5,916 nucleotides of DNA, from the NCBI GenBank assembly GCA_028823185.1, contig JAPKBY010000123.1:1-5916 (forward strand), given 5' to 3'. Made by a program: the position numbers and the translations under genes. The notes under the pieces are model-generated. The model was given only the letters and a program-made list of their open reading frames with translations. It searched no databases and had not been told where the DNA came from. Positions within the stretch are counted from its first letter, which is position 1, and each line of letters opens with the position of its first letter. The DNA is from Planctomycetota bacterium (GTDB lineage Bacteria; Planctomycetota; UBA1135; GCA-002686595). Of the stretch, positions 5,141 through 5,916 are shown piece after piece.

Positions 5141-5916
5141 TCAAGAGAGCAAGCCGAGCTCTAAGGCCAGTCGTTTTGCCAGAGCCTCAACGCCACTCAG
5201 CGATGGAGACTCAACCCACAGGGCGTTTTCGAGCTTTCGGTACCAAGTACGCTGTTTTCGAGCGAACTGCCGAGTCCGCAAACTGATCTCATCGAGACAG
5301 GCGTCGCGATCGAGATCACCGGCTGCCAACGCCAGCACCTCTTTGTAACCGAGAGCTTTCTCAGCAGTAAAGCTGAAGCCGCAGCCATCCCGAATTGAGA
5401 CAGCCTCCTCCAGCCAACCGGCATTCAACATCTCATCGACACGCGCCCGAATGCGGCGCTCATAAGCCTCACCTTCGGCGACGATCCCGACAACGCGCGC
5501 GTCTCTCGATGGAGCGCTCGTCGAGCCCTGCTCCCCCCACTCGCGCTGTTGCGCTGAGAGGGGAACCCCGGTCAACTCAAAGACTTCGATCGCACGTATG
5601 ACTCGTCTCGTGTCATTCGGATGTAGACGCTCTGCTGAATCTGGGTCCACCGCCCGCAGTCTCTCAAAGATCGCCTGCGCACCTTCAGCCTCCAACTGCT
5701 CGTTCAGCCGCTCCCGGATCTTGGGATCTCGGGAGGGCCCATCAAAGAGACCTTGATGAAGGGCGCGCAGCCAAAAGGCCGTACCACCGACGAATAGATA
5801 TTTTCGACCGCTGCGAGAGAGCTCCTCCAAGAGCCCTCGAACCTCATCCAAATACATCGCAACGTCAAAACTCTCTGATGCTTGGACCAAGTCCAACATG
5901 TGATGAGGAGCGCGCG
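5141..5916 (-). CDS. miaA: tRNA dimethylallyltransferase MiaA (5' end outside window)
   Basis: The enzyme adds a dimethylallyl group from dimethylallyl diphosphate to N6 of A37 in tRNAs that read UNN codons. 257 C-terminal residues are visible. The reading frame is open to the right edge, and the start, P-loop and first catalytic Asp are off-window, about 50-60 residues given the family's usual ~300. The visible part begins RAPHHMLDLV, the family's PHHL(I/L)D motif. It continues with VGGTAFWLRALHQGL (substrate-binding GGT motif), DPDSAERLHPNDTRRVIRAIEVFELTG, RARVDEMLNAGWLEEA, ALGYKEVLA, and ends with TRQFARKQRTWYRK, all in family order. The ATG at 5899 is an internal Met, not the start. The gene ends at TGA 5141-5143 just before the shared hairpin, so miaA does not read into the nadD operon. 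Confidence 0.95.
   Translation of the reverse strand, partial: RAPHHMLDLVQASESFDVAMYLDEVRGLLEELSRSGRKYLFVGGTAFWLRALHQGLFDGPSRDPKIRERLNEQLEAEGAQAIFERLRAVDPDSAERLHPNDTRRVIRAIEVFELTGVPLSAQQREWGEQGSTSAPSRDARVVGIVAEGEAYERRIRARVDEMLNAGWLEEAVSIRDGCGFSFTAEKALGYKEVLALAAGDLDRDACLDEISLRTRQFARKQRTWYRKLENALWVESPSLSGVEALAKRLALELGLLS

Overview
The window looks like chromosomal core-gene territory from a G+C-rich Gram-negative bacterium. The best taxonomic guess is Planctomycetota. This is an inference from the style of the proteins: the YidC C-terminal half, the phosphoesterase ending in an INVGSVGQPRDGD block, and the DNADG form of the glycosyltransferase motif. There is no 16S or other marker to confirm it. 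I see no rRNA, tRNA, CRISPR array, insertion sequence, prophage or toxin-antitoxin gene.

Layout from the right edge. The minus-strand miaA (tRNA dimethylallyltransferase) enters the window without its N-terminus and ends at 5141. A perfect 12-bp stem with a 3-nt loop (5096-5122) separates it from a convergent plus-strand gene, 4601-5053, which encodes a small unrecognised lipoprotein with its own sigma70-like promoter (4525-4553). A 254-bp divergent region (4347-4600) follows.

The rest is a minus-strand run of four genes that looks like one operon. nadD (nicotinate-nucleotide adenylyltransferase) is first. Next is a WecA/MraY-family polyprenyl-phosphate sugar-1-phosphate transferase, joined to nadD by a 4-nt TTGA stop/start overlap. 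After a 52-nt gap comes a calcineurin-like metallophosphoesterase with a GTG start. After a further 27-nt gap comes yidC, the membrane protein insertase, with a probable TTG start. yidC runs off the left edge with no stop in view.

The operon joins NAD synthesis, the first lipid-linked step of a cell-surface glycan, a phosphoesterase of unknown substrate, and membrane protein insertion. The bonds between the genes may be only growth-related co-expression. The arrangement differs from the familiar rpmH-rnpA-yidC order. No clearly new multi-gene system is visible. The items most worth a second look are the orphan lipoprotein with its DxDxDG motif and palindromic promoter spacer, the unusual operon composition, and the variant residues in the glycosyltransferase.
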